A DNA stretch of 64,000 bases from an uncultured Bacteroidia bacterium (GCA_902802535.1 CADCML010000006.1:20243-84242), one strand, 5' to 3'. Numbered from the stretch's first letter, positions 34,563-45,425 are shown. The notes: generated from the sequence alone by a model not told the origin. A program made the numbers and translations.

Positions 34563-35771
34563 TTATGGGTTGGGCGTGACGGTTTTTAGGATTTGTTCTA
34601 TATCATTATTATTCAGTGTAATAGGCGAAGAATAATTGATGGAGTCTTGGGCAACCATGCTTATCAACTCAGCATAGTCTTCCGCCTTGACGGGTGAGAC
34701 CAATTTGTCCATGCCGCATTGCGCCATCAGTTGGGCAACGGCTTGCAGGAACAGCTCGGCGGCCTGCTCGTCGTCGGTGTCGAGATGGGCAAAATGGCAA
34801 TGTCGTGCCAACATGGCGTACTTTTCCGTGCAGACTTTTTTCTGAAACTCCAATACAGGCATGAGCATCATGGAGATGGCTTGTCCGTGCGGCAGATGAT
34901 ATTTGGCTCCGATGCTGTGTGCAAATGCGTGAACATAGCCTGCCAACTGCGTGTTGATGGCATGACCGCCGAAATAGGCCGCCCGACACATGTTCAAACG
35001 CGCCTCGATATTCTCTGGCTCGCGCATCACGATGGGCAGATTCTCGAAAATGAGCCGCACGCCCTCCTTGGAAAGATACATGTTCGCCTCATCCACTTTG
35101 ACATCGCTGACAGCACCTTCAATGACATGGCTGAGGGCATCCATGCCGCAGGCGGCAGTCACGCTTTGCGGAGCGTGGATGGTTAGTTCGCTGTCAAGAA
35201 CCACATGGGTCACATCAAGGCCAATCAACACGGTGGAAGTCTTCACCCCTTGGCTGTTATGCACCACGGCACCCACAGTGACTTCGGCTCCCGTGCCGGC
35301 AGTGGAAGGCACCGAAATCATGGGCAACGTCTTTCCAGGGACGGGCAAAAACTTTATCAGCAAGGACTTGACGCTTCTGCGAGGCATCTTTGCTCCAGCA
35401 GCAATCATCTTGGTGGTATCCATCACCGAACCACCTCCGAGGGCAATCACACATTCCGCCTGACATTCGATGGCTTTTTTGCGGCCTGCCTCAATGAGGT
35501 CGATGTTGGGTTCGGAATTGATGTCGTTGAAGACGGCGTAATGGATTTCGGCCTCCTCCAAGGCTTGCGTAATGGCTTGCTCATATCCGAGGCTGCTCAA
35601 AGTTTGGTCTGTGACCACCAGCACATTTTTGTAGCCACATTTTTGACAAATCTTGCCCATCTTTTTGCGTGCGCCGTGGCCTTCCACCAACTGTGGCTGC
35701 GGTAACGGGACGGTGTGAATCACCTTGCCGGGCAAACGGTGAATCTGTTTTCTGATATGATAGGTTTCCAT
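34563..35771 (-). CDS. Iron-containing alcohol dehydrogenase
   Basis: 402 residues from METYHIRKQIHRLPG. The nucleotide-binding GGGSVMDTTK and metal-ligand segments MDALSHVIEGA and YVHAFAHSIGAKYHLPHG identify the group III Fe-ADH family. It interconverts an alcohol and aldehyde with NAD(P)H. First gene of a two-gene unit with the aldehyde dehydrogenase. A start ten codons further upstream is rejected because a TATTTTTG element (35791-35798) overlaps it. Confidence 0.88.
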   Translation of the reverse strand: METYHIRKQIHRLPGKVIHTVPLPQPQLVEGHGARKKMGKICQKCGYKNVLVVTDQTLSSLGYEQAITQALEEAEIHYAVFNDINSEPNIDLIEAGRKKAIECQAECVIALGGGSVMDTTKMIAAGAKMPRRSVKSLLIKFLPVPGKTLPMISVPSTAGTGAEVTVGAVVHNSQGVKTSTVLIGLDVTHVVLDSELTIHAPQSVTAACGMDALSHVIEGAVSDVKVDEANMYLSKEGVRLIFENLPIVMREPENIEARLNMCRAAYFGGHAINTQLAGYVHAFAHSIGAKYHLPHGQAISMMLMPVLEFQKKVCTEKYAMLARHCHFAHLDTDDEQAAELFLQAVAQLMAQCGMDKLVSPVKAEDYAELISMVAQDSINYSSPITLNNNDIEQILKTVTPNP

Positions 35772-35790
35772 GATTTGATCTTTAGTGGAG

Positions 35791-35798
35791 CAAAAATA
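35791..35798 (-). promoter_or_regulatory. -7 promoter element of the adh-aldh unit
   Basis: TATTTTTG on the minus strand, exact TAnnTTTG, 20 bases upstream of the start codon. Confidence 0.6.
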
Positions 35799-35903
35799 CA
35801 ATTATTATTCGAATTGTTTTCATATTTCAAAAAGAATTACGACCTTTGCAGCCGCAAATTTCGAATGAAAGAATTGTATTAAAAAATTGTAAACCAAAAT
35901 ATT

Positions 35904-36896
35904 ATGAGTAAGTTTAACGACATAATGAGCGAAATCGGTCAGGCTTTGGTGAGCAAAAAGTTCTGGGTTGAGCTGCTGATCATGACTTTCGGCATGTTCA
36001 TGACGGGCGTTTGCGTGTATTATTTCCTCGTCCCGAGCAAACTGATTGTCGGCTCCATTTCGGGTTTGTCCATCGTGCTGACCAACATTTTCAACGGCAT
36101 GGGTATCAATATCAGCCTGTCTATGATGATTTCCATCATCAACGCTATCTTGTTGATTTTAGCCTATTTGCTCATCGGCAAGGAGTTTGGTCTCAAGACG
36201 GTCTATTGCGCCATGATTCTCGGTCCCATGACCAAGGTGTGCGAATGGATTTACCCTTGGGAAAACTTCGCCACCCCGAACAGCTACCTTATTAATATGG
36301 GTGTCGACCCCAGTTCGGCCTATTCAGTGATGGGCAACCCGTGGTTCGATCTGCTTTGCTGTGTGATCATCCTCAGCGCGGCCCAAACGCTGATGTTCTC
36401 CATCAACGCTTCCACGGGCGGCCTCGACATTTTGGCCAAGATCGTCAACAAATACTTGCACTTCGACATGGGCAAGTCGGTGAGCGTGGCGGGTGCCATC
36501 ATCTGCCTCACGGCTTTCGCCATCAACCCCTTCCAGATGGTTGTCATCGGCCTCATCGCCACTTGGATTAACGGTCTGGTAGTGAATATGTTCACTGCAA
36601 ACCTCAACCAACGAAAGCGCGTTTGCATCGTCTCGAAGGATTATGATCGAATTCGTCATTACATCATTGACGAGCTTCACCGTGGCTGCACGCTTTATGA
36701 AGTCATCGGAGGCTACACCAACGAAAAGTCGATTGAATTGGAATCGTTGCTTACCAACGACGAATTCTCAAAACTGATGGAATACCTCGGCAAGAACGAA
36801 ATCAATGCCTTCACCACGGCGGGCAACGTGAGTGAGGTGTACGGCTTGTGGGCCAAAGACCGCCACAGAGCGAGAAAACACGCCGAAAAGCGTTGA
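35904..36896 (+). CDS. YitT family membrane protein
   Basis: 330 residues with five to six membrane segments (for example FGMFMTGVCVYYFLVPSKL, GLSIVLTNIFNGMG and FDLLCCVIILSAAQTLMF) followed by a cytoplasmic DUF2179 domain (KRVCIVSKDYDRIRHYI ... VYGLWAKDR). This is the DUF161-DUF2179 plan of YitT. The transported or sensed compound is unknown for the family. It is transcribed divergently from the adh unit and closed by a terminator. Confidence 0.87.
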   Translation: MSKFNDIMSEIGQALVSKKFWVELLIMTFGMFMTGVCVYYFLVPSKLIVGSISGLSIVLTNIFNGMGINISLSMMISIINAILLILAYLLIGKEFGLKTVYCAMILGPMTKVCEWIYPWENFATPNSYLINMGVDPSSAYSVMGNPWFDLLCCVIILSAAQTLMFSINASTGGLDILAKIVNKYLHFDMGKSVSVAGAIICLTAFAINPFQMVVIGLIATWINGLVVNMFTANLNQRKRVCIVSKDYDRIRHYIIDELHRGCTLYEVIGGYTNEKSIELESLLTNDEFSKLMEYLGKNEINAFTTAGNVSEVYGLWAKDRHRARKHAEKR

Positions 36897-36931
36897 ATAA
36901 GAAATAAAAGTAATGTTGTTTTTTTCATGGT

Positions 36932-36967
36932 GCCGCGGTTTGGAGCAATCCAGCCGCGGTTTTTTTG
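36932..36967 (+). terminator. Intrinsic terminator after the YitT gene
   Basis: CCGCGG (36933-36938) pairs with CCGCGG (36954-36959), with TGGA/TCCA extending the stem, and is followed by a run of seven T. Confidence 0.8.
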
Positions 36968-36982
36968 TATGAATTTTTTTTC

Positions 36983-36990
36983 TATTTTTG
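36983..36990 (+). promoter_or_regulatory. -7 promoter element of pepT
   Basis: TATTTTTG, exact TAnnTTTG, 23 bases upstream of the chosen pepT start; it rules out the longer in-frame start at 36927. Confidence 0.6.
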
Positions 36991-37013
36991 TGCCAAATTT
37001 AAACCGAACGAAA

Positions 37014-38237
37014 ATGGAAAAAATAATCGACAAATTCCTGAGATACGTCTCAGTGGAAACGACTTCTGACGAAAACTCCGAATCGCAGCCCAGCACTGCC
37101 AAACAGTTGAACCTCTTGCAAATGCTCCGCGATGAATTGCAAGCTATGGGCATTGAAGCCACGCTTGACGAATACGGCTACGTGATGGCCACGATTCCGT
37201 CCAATGTGGATAGGGAAATACCCGTCATCGGTTTCATCGCGCATGTGGATACCTCGCCCGACGCTTCGGGTGCCGACATCAAGCCGCAAATCATTGAGAA
37301 TTATGATGGTGGCGACATCGTTTTGAACAAGGAAAAGAACATCGTCCTGCGCGTGTCGGAATTTCCTGAAATGCAGCAATATAAGGGACAAACGATGATT
37401 ACCACCGACGGCACGACCCTGCTCGGTGCCGATGACAAGGCGGGCGTAGCCGAAATCATGTATGCCGCCCAGTATATGATGGAACATCCTGACTTCAAGC
37501 ACGGCGAAATCAAAATCGGTTTCACGCCGGACGAGGAAATCGGGCGCGGTGTGGTGAAATTTGATGTGAAGAAATTCGGCGCCAAGTATGCTTACACCAT
37601 GGACGGCGGCGAAATTGGCGAGCTGGAGTATGAAAACTTCAATGCCGCTGGCGCGAAAATCCACATCCAAGGCAGCAACATCCACCCCGGCTACGGCAAG
37701 GACAAGATGGTGAACTCGATGCTGATTGCCATGGAACTCAATGGAATGTTGCCCGTGGAACAGCGTCCGCGCTTCACGCAGGGCTACGAAGGCTTCTTCC
37801 ACCTGACTGAAATCAACGGCACGGTGGAAGAGACCACGATGTCGTACATCATCCGCGACCACGACCGCGCCAAGTTCGAGGAAAAGAAAGCCCTAATTAC
37901 CTCAGTGGCAGAGTTTTTGAACAAGAAATACGGCGATGTGGTGAAATTGGAGCTGAAGCACCAATACTACAACATGCGCCAGGAGGTGGAGCCACATTTC
38001 TTCATCGTGGAAAGAGCGATTAAGGCGATGGAAATGGCCAACATCAAGCCGAAAGTGCAACCCATCCGTGGCGGCACCGACGGCGCGAACCTCTCGTTCA
38101 TGGGTCTGCCTTGTCCTAACATCTTCGCAGGCGGACACAACTTCCACGGCAAGTTGGAATACGTGCCACTCGAAAGCATGATGAAGGCTTCGGAGGTCAT
38201 TTTGAACATCATTACGCTATTCCAAGCGGAGGGCTGA
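37014..38237 (+). CDS. pepT: Peptidase T (tripeptide aminopeptidase)
   Basis: 407 residues from MEKIIDKFLRYVSVET. Two-zinc M20 metallopeptidase with ligands in FIAHVDTSPD, LGADDKAG, TPDEEIGRG and AGGHNFHG. It cuts the N-terminal residue from tripeptides in the cytoplasm. Normal length. Its stop overlaps the start of the next gene (TGATG), giving coupled translation with an unrelated membrane protein. Confidence 0.93.
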   Translation: MEKIIDKFLRYVSVETTSDENSESQPSTAKQLNLLQMLRDELQAMGIEATLDEYGYVMATIPSNVDREIPVIGFIAHVDTSPDASGADIKPQIIENYDGGDIVLNKEKNIVLRVSEFPEMQQYKGQTMITTDGTTLLGADDKAGVAEIMYAAQYMMEHPDFKHGEIKIGFTPDEEIGRGVVKFDVKKFGAKYAYTMDGGEIGELEYENFNAAGAKIHIQGSNIHPGYGKDKMVNSMLIAMELNGMLPVEQRPRFTQGYEGFFHLTEINGTVEETTMSYIIRDHDRAKFEEKKALITSVAEFLNKKYGDVVKLELKHQYYNMRQEVEPHFFIVERAIKAMEMANIKPKVQPIRGGTDGANLSFMGLPCPNIFAGGHNFHGKLEYVPLESMMKASEVILNIITLFQAEG

Positions 38238-39688
38238 TGAAGTCGCTGACTTTGAGCAAACGGCACAAAAACATCACACTGGCGGCGGTTTTCACCACTG
38301 CCGGTGTGTTGTATTGCCTCATTTCCTTGGTCAACCATTACCTCTTCAAGACCTACGCGCTCGACTTGGGGCTGTACACCCATGCGATGTACGACTATGC
38401 GCATTTCCGCATCGACGACTGCAGCATGTTCTTGCCTCAGCCTCAAAGCATCCTAAGTGCCCATTTCGACCTGTATCTTCTGCTGCTTTCGCCTTTGATG
38501 TATCTGTTTGGGAGCTATACCCTGCTCATCGTCCAAATCGCGGCGGTGCTGTTTGGCGGATGGGGCATCTACAAGCTGATCGGCCTCTATTCCGACGACG
38601 ACTGGATGCCGGTTTTTGCCGCGGCGGTTTTCTTCTTTTCGTTCGGCATCATCCACGCCTTGTCCTATGATTACCATTCCAATGTGGTTTCCGCCATGAT
38701 GATCCCTTGGATGCTGTATTCCTTGAAAAAAGGTCGTTTCGGGCTGTCGGCGCTGTTTGCCGTGCTGATTGTCATCGGCAAGGAAAACATGTCCTTGTTG
38801 TTGTTTTTCATTGCGTTAGGCCTGATGTGGGACTATCGAAAAGACCGTAAGTCGCTATGGTTCTTGGCAGGTTGTGCGCTTTTTGCCGTAGTTTATTTTG
38901 TCATCGTCAACATGCTGATATTACCTCGCTTGGGTGCACAGGGCATCATCCGATACGATTACCTCGGCAGCAATTATCTCGAAATTGCCAAAACCCTGAT
39001 AACCAATCCTAAAGAAACCTTACGCATCTTGTTTGCCAACACGAACATGCCTTCACGTTATGACGGAGTCAAGACCGAGTTCTATCTCTGTGCCTTGCTG
39101 ACGGGAATGGTGCTTACCTTGCTGAAACCCAACTTCTTGCTCATGCTTGTTCCGCTGATTGCACAGAAGATGCTGTCCATCGACCCCACTTTTTGGGGCA
39201 TATCCTTCCAGTATTCCGTTGAGTTTATGCCAATTATTGTCATCGCTTCGTTTTTGGTCATCGTCAAGTTGAAGAAAAAAGTTTGGCGTATGACGCTGGC
39301 TTCGTGTCTGTTGCTTTCCACCGTATTGACTACTTTTTACACCATCGGCATTCCCAAGTCGCAGGTTTGGCTCGACCAGTTGTGCGTCTATCAAGGGCGA
39401 CATTACGAGCAGAAGGATTTCGACGTACATTTTGCCTATGAGGTCATCAAGCAGATTCCCGACGAGGCTTCGGTGTGTGCCATCACACAGTTTGTGCCTC
39501 ACCTTGCTTTGCGCGACGAAATCAGGAATTTTTCCGACACAAGGGACGTCAAGACCGACTATGTGCTGATAACTGCGCCCTATTTCGAATATGAGCGTAG
39601 AGGGGTGCTGGTGCTCAAGAATCGTGATGAGTATGAGACCGTTGCGACGGACGGCACTATCTATCTCCTGCAGCGGATTGTGCCATGA
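38237..39688 (+). CDS. DUF2079 membrane protein (GT-C-like)
   Basis: 483 residues with about ten membrane segments. The family blocks YALDLGLYTHAMYDYAHF and SAHFDLYLLLLSPLMYLFGS in the first quarter, with acidic residues in the first loop, match DUF2079, which is related to lipid-linked-sugar glycosyltransferases. Coupled to pepT by start-stop overlap. Its 3' end overlaps the convergent glycosyltransferase gene by 32 bases. Donor and acceptor are unknown. Confidence 0.82.
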   Translation: MKSLTLSKRHKNITLAAVFTTAGVLYCLISLVNHYLFKTYALDLGLYTHAMYDYAHFRIDDCSMFLPQPQSILSAHFDLYLLLLSPLMYLFGSYTLLIVQIAAVLFGGWGIYKLIGLYSDDDWMPVFAAAVFFFSFGIIHALSYDYHSNVVSAMMIPWMLYSLKKGRFGLSALFAVLIVIGKENMSLLLFFIALGLMWDYRKDRKSLWFLAGCALFAVVYFVIVNMLILPRLGAQGIIRYDYLGSNYLEIAKTLITNPKETLRILFANTNMPSRYDGVKTEFYLCALLTGMVLTLLKPNFLLMLVPLIAQKMLSIDPTFWGISFQYSVEFMPIIVIASFLVIVKLKKKVWRMTLASCLLLSTVLTTFYTIGIPKSQVWLDQLCVYQGRHYEQKDFDVHFAYEVIKQIPDEASVCAITQFVPHLALRDEIRNFSDTRDVKTDYVLITAPYFEYERRGVLVLKNRDEYETVATDGTIYLLQRIVP

Positions 39689-41246
39689 AATCCTGTAGGG
39701 TAGGGGGCGCAACGAGGAGGTCTTTGCAGGTATAGACGAAGAAATTCTTGGCGGGTTTACCGCATCGCTCAATCTCAATCATGCCCACCTGCTTGATTTC
39801 CTTAAAGTACCACTGGTAGGTTTCCTTTGGGTCTTTCATGTAACGGCTATCGGAGAGGAACCAATAATTCTCGCCGAGATGGAATCCGCCTCGTTCATCG
39901 TTGATCCACAGGTATTTGTGCAAAAACTCAGGCCAACCCAATCCCATGACTCTCATACCTAAAGGTCGCGCCACGTAATAGTCGAGGTTGGCAAGTGGGA
40001 ACCATTGGTTGGCAACGATGCCGTCTTCAGATTTCATCACGCCTTCAGCGATTTTCTGTTCTCGGAAATCGGCAAATTTTTCGCCCAATTGCCGCCAGCC
40101 GTACATGTCTAAGGTGAAGTCGTCCCGACCAAGTTGTTCAGGCTCAGTGTGTTTGTCAAGCGGGATGAAACCTGTCTTAATTTCGGCCACACCAATGACC
40201 AAGACAACCACAAGTAACGCTAATGCCGCCATGACGGATTTGGGCAATTGGCCTGAGTTGACCTGCCTATCGCGCAGATATACAGCGGATAATAGGATAA
40301 TCGATACATAGCCAGGTGCATTCCAGTGCGGCAAAGTCGGGCGAGTGAGGGAAAAAACCAGGAAGACCAAAATGAGCGGTAAAGCGATGCACATGATAAG
40401 TCGTTGCGCGGATTTCTCGATGTTGAGTTTCTTTTTGAAAGCTGCGATGACGGTGATAATAGCCAGCACAAAGTTGAAGGGGTTATTATAGAGAAATTCG
40501 CCCGCCAATTCGGTGCAGAAAGTGCTGAAATTGAGTTTGTTCCCGCCAACACGAGCCCCATGAAAACTGAAACTGATGAAGTCGTATTGTAGGTTCCATT
40601 TCAAAATGGGCAGAACCAAATTGATGGAAACAAACAAGGCGCAATAAAATGCCCAGGTTTTGAGCGGTTTCCTGTCAAAAATGAGGATGTAGAGCATCAT
40701 TCCGACCCAAAGAAACACACCCGAATATTTGGAAAGCATAGCCAATCCTGAGAATGTTCCGAACAAAATGATGTAACTGTCAGAATGTTGCTGGGTATGC
40801 AGTCGTTTGAAATAAATGACCGCCATCCAAATCGCCAAGAGCCAAAACCACATCAACGGTGTGTCGGGCATGATGAAGATGCCAGTGATGACAAAGGCAT
40901 AGATGGAAGCGGTGTAGAGCAGCGCGGCATAAAGTCCAGTCCTTGCGTCCTTGATGTCTTTGCCGATGCGATATATAATATAGGTGTTGGCAGTCATGAA
41001 GACCACCGAGGCCAAACGGATGAAGAACTCGCTGTCGAACAATAGGTTAAGGCTGAAAAGTTGGATAACTCTGCCTACCATGGGCGGATGGTCGAAGTGG
41101 CTCCAGTCGGGATAGAGGGCATAAGTCCAATAATAGACCTCATCGTTGCCGAACTCCATCCACGCGGACAAAACGCCCCTCACGACCGCGCTGATGGCTA
41201 AGAGCCAAACCATTATCTTGTTGATATTTTGCTCTTTAATGCTCAC
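39657..41246 (-). CDS. ArnT/PMT-like membrane glycosyltransferase
   Basis: 529 residues from a GTG start ([14 protein letters not shown]) that overlaps the upstream stop as GTGA; a longer ATG start at 41291 would run into the upstream gene. About ten membrane helices and the GT-C signature NDEVYYWTYALYPDWSHFDH with the acidic D/E in the first periplasmic loop, followed by HPPMVG, identify a family 39/83 glycosyltransferase using polyprenyl-linked sugars. The C-terminal soluble part is periplasmic. It forms a pair with the PHP-type gene. Confidence 0.83.
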   Translation of the reverse strand: MSIKEQNINKIMVWLLAISAVVRGVLSAWMEFGNDEVYYWTYALYPDWSHFDHPPMVGRVIQLFSLNLLFDSEFFIRLASVVFMTANTYIIYRIGKDIKDARTGLYAALLYTASIYAFVITGIFIMPDTPLMWFWLLAIWMAVIYFKRLHTQQHSDSYIILFGTFSGLAMLSKYSGVFLWVGMMLYILIFDRKPLKTWAFYCALFVSINLVLPILKWNLQYDFISFSFHGARVGGNKLNFSTFCTELAGEFLYNNPFNFVLAIITVIAAFKKKLNIEKSAQRLIMCIALPLILVFLVFSLTRPTLPHWNAPGYVSIILLSAVYLRDRQVNSGQLPKSVMAALALLVVVLVIGVAEIKTGFIPLDKHTEPEQLGRDDFTLDMYGWRQLGEKFADFREQKIAEGVMKSEDGIVANQWFPLANLDYYVARPLGMRVMGLGWPEFLHKYLWINDERGGFHLGENYWFLSDSRYMKDPKETYQWYFKEIKQVGMIEIERCGKPAKNFFVYTCKDLLVAPPTLQDFMAQSAAGDR

Positions 41247-42478
41247 TTGCTTTCCTCTTTTTGGGCTTTGGCCTTGTTGAACAGGTACCACACGAAAGCG
41301 GCTAAAGCCACGAGATACACGAACCAGTACAAATAGGTCTGCGCCTTGTTGACGACATCAAGCCGTTGGTCGATGGGCTCGGGTGTTGGGTGACGTGTCA
41401 CAGGGTTGAGATAAAAATGCTGCAACCCATTGACATTGATGACTGTCCGCACATAATGGTCCTCGGGTTGGATGACGTAATAGGCCGTCGCGACCGCCTC
41501 TTCTGTTTTCAGCACCTTGCCGTCTTGCCCGATGAATTTCACTTCCTGCATCTTGTTGGCCGAAGTCGCGACGAACAAAGTGTCGCCCACTAACTCGGCG
41601 CGGGTCAAGTGGGGCAAGGCCTTGACCTGCTTGACTTTTTCCTCCAAGGTCATGGGGAAATGATACCAGTTGTCGAACTCCACGGCATAGCACAAACCTT
41701 TGTCCAAAGCCTCGTAAGCGCTTTCAGCATCAAGGTTTTGCGTATTGATCATGGTCAGGTTGTGGCACACTTCGCTGTGGTCGGTGATGTTGTGCGTGTC
41801 GTCATCGCCGAGGGCATATACGCGATGGCCGTTGGAGAGTGCCATGTCCCAATGTTCGAAGGCGTTGCCGTAGGGATTCAGCACCTCAAGCAGGCGGTAG
41901 TTGCTTAGCAGTACCATGTCGTTCACCTTGTAGCCAGTGGTAAACGAGGCATGAGCCGGCATGACGAAGCGGCTCCGCTCAGCCAATTTATTGAGAGTAT
42001 GCTGCTTCATGTTGAGGTTTTGCATGAAAGGGAAGTCAGGCCAATACACCGACTCCGCCCCGATGCAGATTTGGTGCGTCTTGCGGAAAAGGCCGTAGCC
42101 GTGTTCGTATGTAGGGATATAGTCTTGTTTATCAGTATGATGTGGGTTAATGCTCATATAATCTGAAATACCATAATGGTCGTAACCGAGAGCCTGATAC
42201 ACGCTGTCGATGGCCGTTTCGGTGCTTTTGCGCCCGTTGGTCAAACCGAAATACTTACGCGAATGGCAATGGAAATGGTACTTTTTCCACTGGTCAGGGT
42301 TCATGCCCTGGTATGGGTTGTAGAGATACTCGCCGCTGAAGGGTTTGGGCTCCTTGAAGCTGTAGGTTGGCACGGAGAGGTAGACATACAGAATCAGCAA
42401 CAGCAAGGCGATGCCGAGGCCAGCCATCACTTTGCCAAAGTAAAACCAAAAGCCATGTTTCTTTTTTTCTTTACTCAT
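41243..42478 (-). CDS. Membrane-anchored PHP-fold hydrolase
   Basis: 411 residues from [13 protein letters not shown]. One N-terminal membrane helix ([17 protein letters not shown]) and one C-terminal helix ([17 protein letters not shown]) frame an extracytoplasmic PHP-like domain with YHFHCHS, GAESVYW, MPAHAS and [10 protein letters not shown] as likely metal ligands. PHP domains cleave phosphoesters; with a linked ArnT-like gene a role in lipid or glycan modification at the cell surface is plausible but inferred. The longer start at 42556 overlaps the sufB promoter and is rejected. Confidence 0.75.
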   Translation of the reverse strand: MSKEKKKHGFWFYFGKVMAGLGIALLLLILYVYLSVPTYSFKEPKPFSGEYLYNPYQGMNPDQWKKYHFHCHSRKYFGLTNGRKSTETAIDSVYQALGYDHYGISDYMSINPHHTDKQDYIPTYEHGYGLFRKTHQICIGAESVYWPDFPFMQNLNMKQHTLNKLAERSRFVMPAHASFTTGYKVNDMVLLSNYRLLEVLNPYGNAFEHWDMALSNGHRVYALGDDDTHNITDHSEVCHNLTMINTQNLDAESAYEALDKGLCYAVEFDNWYHFPMTLEEKVKQVKALPHLTRAELVGDTLFVATSANKMQEVKFIGQDGKVLKTEEAVATAYYVIQPEDHYVRTVINVNGLQHFYLNPVTRHPTPEPIDQRLDVVNKAQTYLYWFVYLVALAAFVWYLFNKAKAQKEESK

Positions 42479-42566
42479 ACGGACTGCAAAACTAAAGGAA
42501 AAAAATGTAAAGCCCAAAAGATGACCGTTTTTTGTAGAAAAATGCATCCAAACCATAAGAAAATCG

Positions 42567-42574
42567 TATCTTTG
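42567..42574 (+). promoter_or_regulatory. -7 promoter element of the suf operon
   Basis: TATCTTTG, exact TAnnTTTG, 33 bases upstream of the sufB start. Confidence 0.6.
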
Positions 42575-42607
42575 CGGCCTAATTTGAAATCATTCTTAAT
42601 AAGAAAA

Positions 42608-44059
42608 ATGGACTCGAATCCGAAAGACAATATCATCAGCGAAGTCACGAGCAAGGACTATGAATACGGCTTTGTGACCGACATTGAGACCGATTTCGTG
42701 CCGAAAGGTTTGAATGAAGACATCATCCGCCTGATTTCCAAGAAGAAAGAAGAACCTGAATGGTTGTTGGAATTCCGCTTGAAGGCCTTCCGACATTGGC
42801 AAACCTTGAAACAACCCAATTGGGCGCATCTCGACATTCCTGAGATTAACTATCAGGACATTATCTACTACGCTGCACCTCGTAAAAGGCAGCAAAAACA
42901 AAGCCTTGACGAAGTCGACCCCGAACTGTTGGCCACCTTCGATAAACTTGGCATCTCCCTTGACGAACAGAAGAAACTCTCGGGCGTGGCCGTCGATGCG
43001 GTCATGGACTCGACCTCGGTGAAGACGACTTTCCAAGAGACGCTTTCGAAGCATGGCGTCATCTTCATGTCGTTCAGCGAAGCCGTCAAGCAGCACCCCG
43101 ACTTGGTGAAAAAGTATCTCGGCAAGGTGGTGCCTTACACCGACAACTTCTTCGCCGCTTTGAACTCGGCGGTCTTTAGCGACGGCTCATTCTGCTACAT
43201 TCCGAAGGGCGTGCGCTGCCCCTTGGAGTTGTCCACCTATTTCCGCATCAACGCGGCCAACACGGGTCAGTTTGAGCGCACCCTCATCGTGGCCGACGAA
43301 GGCGCGTATGTGAGTTACATGGAAGGCTGCACGGCACCGCAACGCGATGAAAACCAACTTCATGCGGCCATTGTGGAAATCATTGCCGAAACTGATGCTG
43401 AGGTGAAATACTCTACCGTGCAGAACTGGTATCCTGGCGATAAAAACGGCAAAGGCGGGGTGTATAACCTCGTCACGAAGCGCGGCCTCTGCCGCGGCGA
43501 CCGCTCCAAAATATCGTGGACGCAGGTTGAGACGGGATCAGCCATCACTTGGAAATACCCGGGCTGCGTGCTGATGGGCGACAACTCCGTGGGCGAGTTC
43601 TATTCCGTCGCCGTGACCAACAACTACCAACAAGCCGACACGGGCACGAAGATGATTCATTTGGGCAAGAACACCCGCAGTACCATCATATCGAAAGGCA
43701 TCTCCGCTGGCCACAGCCAAAACGGTTATCGTGGTTTGGTGAGGGTGGCTGCCAAAGCTGAAAATGCGCGTAACTACTCGCAGTGCGACTCACTCTTACT
43801 CGGCGACCAATGTGGCGCACATACCTGGCCTTACGTCGAATGTGGCAACGAATCGAGCATCCTCGAACACGAAGCCACCACCTCGAAAATCTCCGAGGAT
43901 CAATTGTTCTACTGCCAACAGCGCGGCATCCCGACGGAAAAGGCCATTGGCTTGATTGTTAACGGCTACGCCAAGGATGTGCTGAACAAATTGCCGATGG
44001 AGTTTGCGGTTGAGGCGCAGAAATTGTTGTCGATAACCCTCGAGGGAAGTGTAGGATGA
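42608..44059 (+). CDS. sufB: Fe-S cluster scaffold protein SufB
   Basis: 483 residues from [13 protein letters not shown], close to the length of known SufB. Family blocks [37 protein letters not shown] and [17 protein letters not shown] are intact, including the conserved C-terminal Cys-containing stretch. SufB with SufC and SufD assembles Fe-S clusters in the cytoplasm. A much longer upstream frame exists but begins before the promoter. A glycosyltransferase gene, not sufC, follows with a four-base overlap. Confidence 0.95.
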   Translation: MDSNPKDNIISEVTSKDYEYGFVTDIETDFVPKGLNEDIIRLISKKKEEPEWLLEFRLKAFRHWQTLKQPNWAHLDIPEINYQDIIYYAAPRKRQQKQSLDEVDPELLATFDKLGISLDEQKKLSGVAVDAVMDSTSVKTTFQETLSKHGVIFMSFSEAVKQHPDLVKKYLGKVVPYTDNFFAALNSAVFSDGSFCYIPKGVRCPLELSTYFRINAANTGQFERTLIVADEGAYVSYMEGCTAPQRDENQLHAAIVEIIAETDAEVKYSTVQNWYPGDKNGKGGVYNLVTKRGLCRGDRSKISWTQVETGSAITWKYPGCVLMGDNSVGEFYSVAVTNNYQQADTGTKMIHLGKNTRSTIISKGISAGHSQNGYRGLVRVAAKAENARNYSQCDSLLLGDQCGAHTWPYVECGNESSILEHEATTSKISEDQLFYCQQRGIPTEKAIGLIVNGYAKDVLNKLPMEFAVEAQKLLSITLEGSVG

Positions 44060-45408
44060 CTTCAACCCGTTCAAATAACACACCTTTTTGGTTGCTCCTC
44101 ATCGGAATCACCTTGATGCTGATGAGCAACAGCCTGTTGACCGAAGGCATGTTCCTTGACGGTGTGCTCTATGCCTGCATTTCGCGCAACATGGCGGTAG
44201 GTATGGGGTCGTTTTGGAATCCTTTTTATACGCAGACCATCGGCCCCGTGTTCCATTCGCATCCGCCATTGGCTTTCGGCTTGGAAGCCTTGTTCTTCAA
44301 GCTTTTGGGCGACCATTGGTGGGTGGAAAAAGCCTATTCTGCGTTGACTTTTTTATTAACCGCCTTGTTGATAGCCCTGATTTGGAAACGGAGTACGAAC
44401 AACTTCCGATGGGCTTGGCTGCCGTTGCTGTTTTGGTTGGCCATACCTATAGTGTCATGGAGCGCGACGAACAACTTGCTCGAAAACACCATGTCTGTTT
44501 TTGTGATGCTTTCGGTTTATCTGATGATTGTTAGTTATCAGAGAAATAGCAAGTTATGGCTGTTTTTGGCTGGGATTGCATTGTTTGCAGCCTTCCTCTC
44601 CAAAGGCTTCACGGGATTGTTTCCGTTGGTATTCCCTATCATCTATTGTATCTTCGATGACAAGCGCCGTTGGATTCAGGGTCCGATTGACACCTTATTA
44701 TTAATGGTTACAGTGGCCGTGCTGTCAGGCGTGATGTTTTTGTTTTTCCCACCATCGTTCGCCTATCTGAAGGACTACATCAACCTTCAGGTGATTGGCG
44801 GCGGACTGCACGAGGCCACGGTTTCGACACGGTTTTACATTGTTTTCAGCCTTTTGTTGCAACTGATTGCGCCATTGGTGATTTTTTCCATCATCTTGAT
44901 AATGAGCAAAATCATCAATAAAGACAAGCACAAGGTATTTGAGTTTGCACCCGACAAAAAGCATTTCTTCAACTTTCTGATACTTGGATTGACGGGTGTG
45001 TTGCCCATTATGGTGAGCGTGAAGCAGCGTGACTTTTACATGCTTGCGGCTTTACCGTTTTTCGCCTTGGCTCTCGGGCATATTTCCCTTTCGATGGTGA
45101 ATGCAATGTTGTTGGAAATCAAGCCGAAAACCCGAAATTGGATGATGATGGCGTCAGCCGTCGTTTTATTGGTCGGTGTTGTGTTGAGTGTGTGCCATAT
45201 TGGGAAATATGGCCGCGATGAGGCATTGATCGAAGAGGTGAAAAATCGGGTGGCGGAAGCGGATGGCGAAAACATAATCGAAATCACACCAGAAGAATAT
45301 ACACAATGGGCTAAACACGCTTATTATATGCGTTATGGTAAAATCAGCCTGAATCCAAATGAACAACATATTGGGCAGACACATGGGTCTGCCCCTACAA
45401 ATGAATAA
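44056..45408 (+). CDS. PMT-type membrane glycosyltransferase inside the suf operon
   Basis: 450 residues with about eleven membrane helices. [20 protein letters not shown] and [15 protein letters not shown] resemble the first-loop acidic motif and the HPPL block of GT-C (PMT/ArnT) enzymes. It overlaps sufB by ATGA and lies 17 bases before sufC, so it must be cotranscribed with suf. The last residues ([11 protein letters not shown]) are read from a copy of an interspersed GGGCNGACAC repeat, suggesting that the C-terminus was extended or replaced by a repeat insertion. Confidence 0.8.
   Translation: MTSTRSNNTPFWLLLIGITLMLMSNSLLTEGMFLDGVLYACISRNMAVGMGSFWNPFYTQTIGPVFHSHPPLAFGLEALFFKLLGDHWWVEKAYSALTFLLTALLIALIWKRSTNNFRWAWLPLLFWLAIPIVSWSATNNLLENTMSVFVMLSVYLMIVSYQRNSKLWLFLAGIALFAAFLSKGFTGLFPLVFPIIYCIFDDKRRWIQGPIDTLLLMVTVAVLSGVMFLFFPPSFAYLKDYINLQVIGGGLHEATVSTRFYIVFSLLLQLIAPLVIFSIILIMSKIINKDKHKVFEFAPDKKHFFNFLILGLTGVLPIMVSVKQRDFYMLAALPFFALALGHISLSMVNAMLLEIKPKTRNWMMMASAVVLLVGVVLSVCHIGKYGRDEALIEEVKNRVAEADGENIIEITPEEYTQWAKHAYYMRYGKISLNPNEQHIGQTHGSAPTNE
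45373..45398. repeat. Single unit of a GGGCNGACAC-type repeat
   Basis: GGGCAGACAC followed by ATGG and GTCTGCCCCTAC; the first and last parts are complementary. The same unit, with the bases C/G exchanged in one pair, occurs twice in opposite orientation at 49454-49528. This copy lies within the 3' end of a glycosyltransferase gene. Confidence 0.6.
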
Positions 45409-45425
45409 TTAAAAATTGATATATT

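Noticed and set aside
42176-42607. Upstream in-frame extension of sufB by 144 codons
   Set aside because: It starts before the TATCTTTG promoter element and overlaps the opposite-strand PHP gene; the protein similarity begins at the internal start.
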